Assembly (NCBI GenBank): GCA_916700875.1
Contig: CAKAKS010000038.1
Coordinates: forward strand, 12,223,944-12,287,943
Direction: 5' to 3'
DNA from: Sebastes aleutianus
Lineage: Eukaryota; Chordata; Actinopteri; Perciformes; Sebastidae
Length of the DNA stretch: 64,000 nucleotides
The notes under the pieces were generated by a model, which did not search any database, was not told the DNA's origin, and was given only the letters and a program-made list of their open reading frames with translations. The position numbers and the translations under genes are program-made. Shown here piece by piece: positions 62,474-64,000 of this stretch; the stretch's first letter is position 1, and every line of letters begins with the position of its first letter.

Positions 62474-64000
62474 GCTTTTTTAAGTGGCTAAAATACGCTT
62501 TGCTGACCTGGTCATCCACAGGAGTATATCTTACATGATTAGCTTGTGTGCTGATACACCTGCCTGCAACTACTGTAGGTAATACACTGACTACGGATAA
62601 CTACCTCATACAACCCCACTTCAAAAAATCCGAACTATCATTCATTGACATTAAAGTTTTGGGTATGCTGTTCTATTTAATTTAATGTGTTCTGCGTTGT
62701 TTTTCTTTGGCCTATCATACACTGTAGGTCAGGCTATGAGATACTGTCAAGTTCTACCTCTTGAGTTAGTTTGTGCAGTCCTGTCGGTGTTCTGTGTAAT
62801 TGATCATTGGATTCATATAAACGTTTGAAAACTATAAAACTTCCCTAGAGGCTCAGATTCAGTGCACATCCAAGTAATTGGCTGTCTGTGACCCTGTCTT
62901 ACTTTACAGCACTGCTGATCATTCCTTACATGAAAATGTTGCTCATGACAGCCTAAACTGCAGTTTGGCTTAGATATGCTAAAGAAAGCAAAAAAAAAGG
63001 CACAGTATGTGATGTGCGTGGCTTCAGGTAGCACTGGGGTCTGTTATCTTTGTGTAACCCTTTCATACAGGAAACATACAAGTAACACCGATTTACTTTG
63101 AATGCCCAACCACTTTGAACCAACTTTGACTGCTGTCACAGGTTAATCATTGGTTGTCAGCATTAACAGACTCAATAGCAGTTCCATACACCTCTTTTTT
63201 TATACCACAGAAATACAAAGAATTGCTTTATATAAGAACGAAATAAAGTGAAGTTCTAGTTCTCTCATGCTCACCCACTCAATCATATTGTCCTGCTCTC
63301 TGTTTCTATTTCTTGCTCTCACTCTATGCTCTTCTTTAAGAAGTCAATTAAATGATGATTTTAATGTCAATGCCATTATATCTAGTCTATAAGATGCCTG
63401 TTTACAAAAGCTGGGCAGTGTCTAGCCCATGCTTAACCCAGGAGGAATCTAAGTATGGACACACAGGTTGGCTGATGAACTTTGACCCATTCAGTGAGAC
63501 CACCACTGCAGATTTAACCAATGTTGCTCCGTCGGTCTGTAAATTTTATTTAAAAAGAATATAGTCTTCAGAGCCTATGTTTGAGACAAGACTAGATTTG
63601 TAATTATTGTAGGCAGCGGCCAACAACAGGTGATGATTGGTACCTCACCACATGGTTTTGTGATGCCACATTTGAAAGATATGGCTTAGGCAGTGCAGAG
63701 CTGTGACACTGGTCATTTTAAGCTTTTTATTTTGTGTTATTCTGTGGATAGTGATGCTGGTGTGAGACGGCTGATTTGCTTATGATTTATTTTGGAATAG
63801 GCTTCACATTTTCAGTAAAAAGCCTGCATTACAAATTGGGGATGAGAAATTTGAAAGACATGGGCATTGACCAAGCAGCGAGTGTCCAAGTCTATTATCT
63901 CACACTGATGCTCTTTTATGTATTGTGTTGTTTTATGTAGTGTAGGCCTGTTTGTTGTTCTGTGGCTGTTTTTTTTTGTTTTGTCTGCCTGCCCAGGGAC
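62474..64000. other. Intronic stretch to window end, no recognised gene
   Basis: AT-rich and low in repeats. The last bases (T-rich run, then GTCTGCCTGCCCAG at 63983-63996) look like a splice acceptor, but the four bases after it do not match the expected next csmd3 codons. Confidence 0.45.

Noticed and set aside
63983..64000. Possible acceptor of the next csmd3 exon at the window end
   Set aside because: The T-rich run plus CCCAG is good, but the following GGAC would give Arg-Asp, whereas Arg-Leu is expected after the FRTR of exon 2. Four bases cannot settle it.

Overview
The window looks like intronic DNA of a teleost fish, probably a percomorph; that is inferred from the repeat content. 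It is AT-rich, full of long (CA)n/(TG)n tracts, and crowded with tRNA-derived SINEs, LINE 3' tails, hAT and Tc1/mariner remnants and many small terminal-inverted-repeat elements. No bacterial-type gene organisation, rRNA, tRNA gene or CRISPR array was seen.

Only one host exon could be supported. A 223-bp exon at 42148-42370 (+) has a strong acceptor and donor and encodes the first part of a CUB domain. The peptide resembles, almost residue for residue, the first CUB domain of CSMD3 (CUB and Sushi multiple domains 3), immediately after the signal peptide. By that reading, 1-42147 is the 3' part of a large intron 1 and 42371-64000 the 5' part of intron 2. No signal-peptide exon and no third exon was recognised. 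All other open frames look like chance frames, simple repeats or transposon debris.

Layout. 1-10 kb: a minisatellite-like repeat, a possible hAT BED-finger remnant, a perfect 29-bp hairpin, a 1.16-kb TTAA-flanked element carrying a decayed P2X7-like cysteine motif, and a palindromic element near 7.9 kb. 10-22 kb: dense simple repeats, two foldback elements, SINE remnants, a hAT element with a near-perfect 8-bp duplication and a Tc1-like transposase scrap. 22-40 kb: six TTAA-flanked elements, including three copies of one ~0.6-kb family, one with its core inverted. 40-49 kb: the csmd3 exon, with a transposon starting 34 nt past its donor. 49-64 kb: one more TTAA-flanked element, a reversed copy of a dispersed repeat, a hAT-like repeat and two foldback elements.

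The most notable feature of the window is its transposon ecology. Nine elements have TTAA at both edges and inner termini starting AG or AAG. This fits TTAA-targeting superfamilies, especially Kolobok, better than classical piggyBac ends. One of them carries a protein-coding remnant. I see no convincing new multi-gene biological system.
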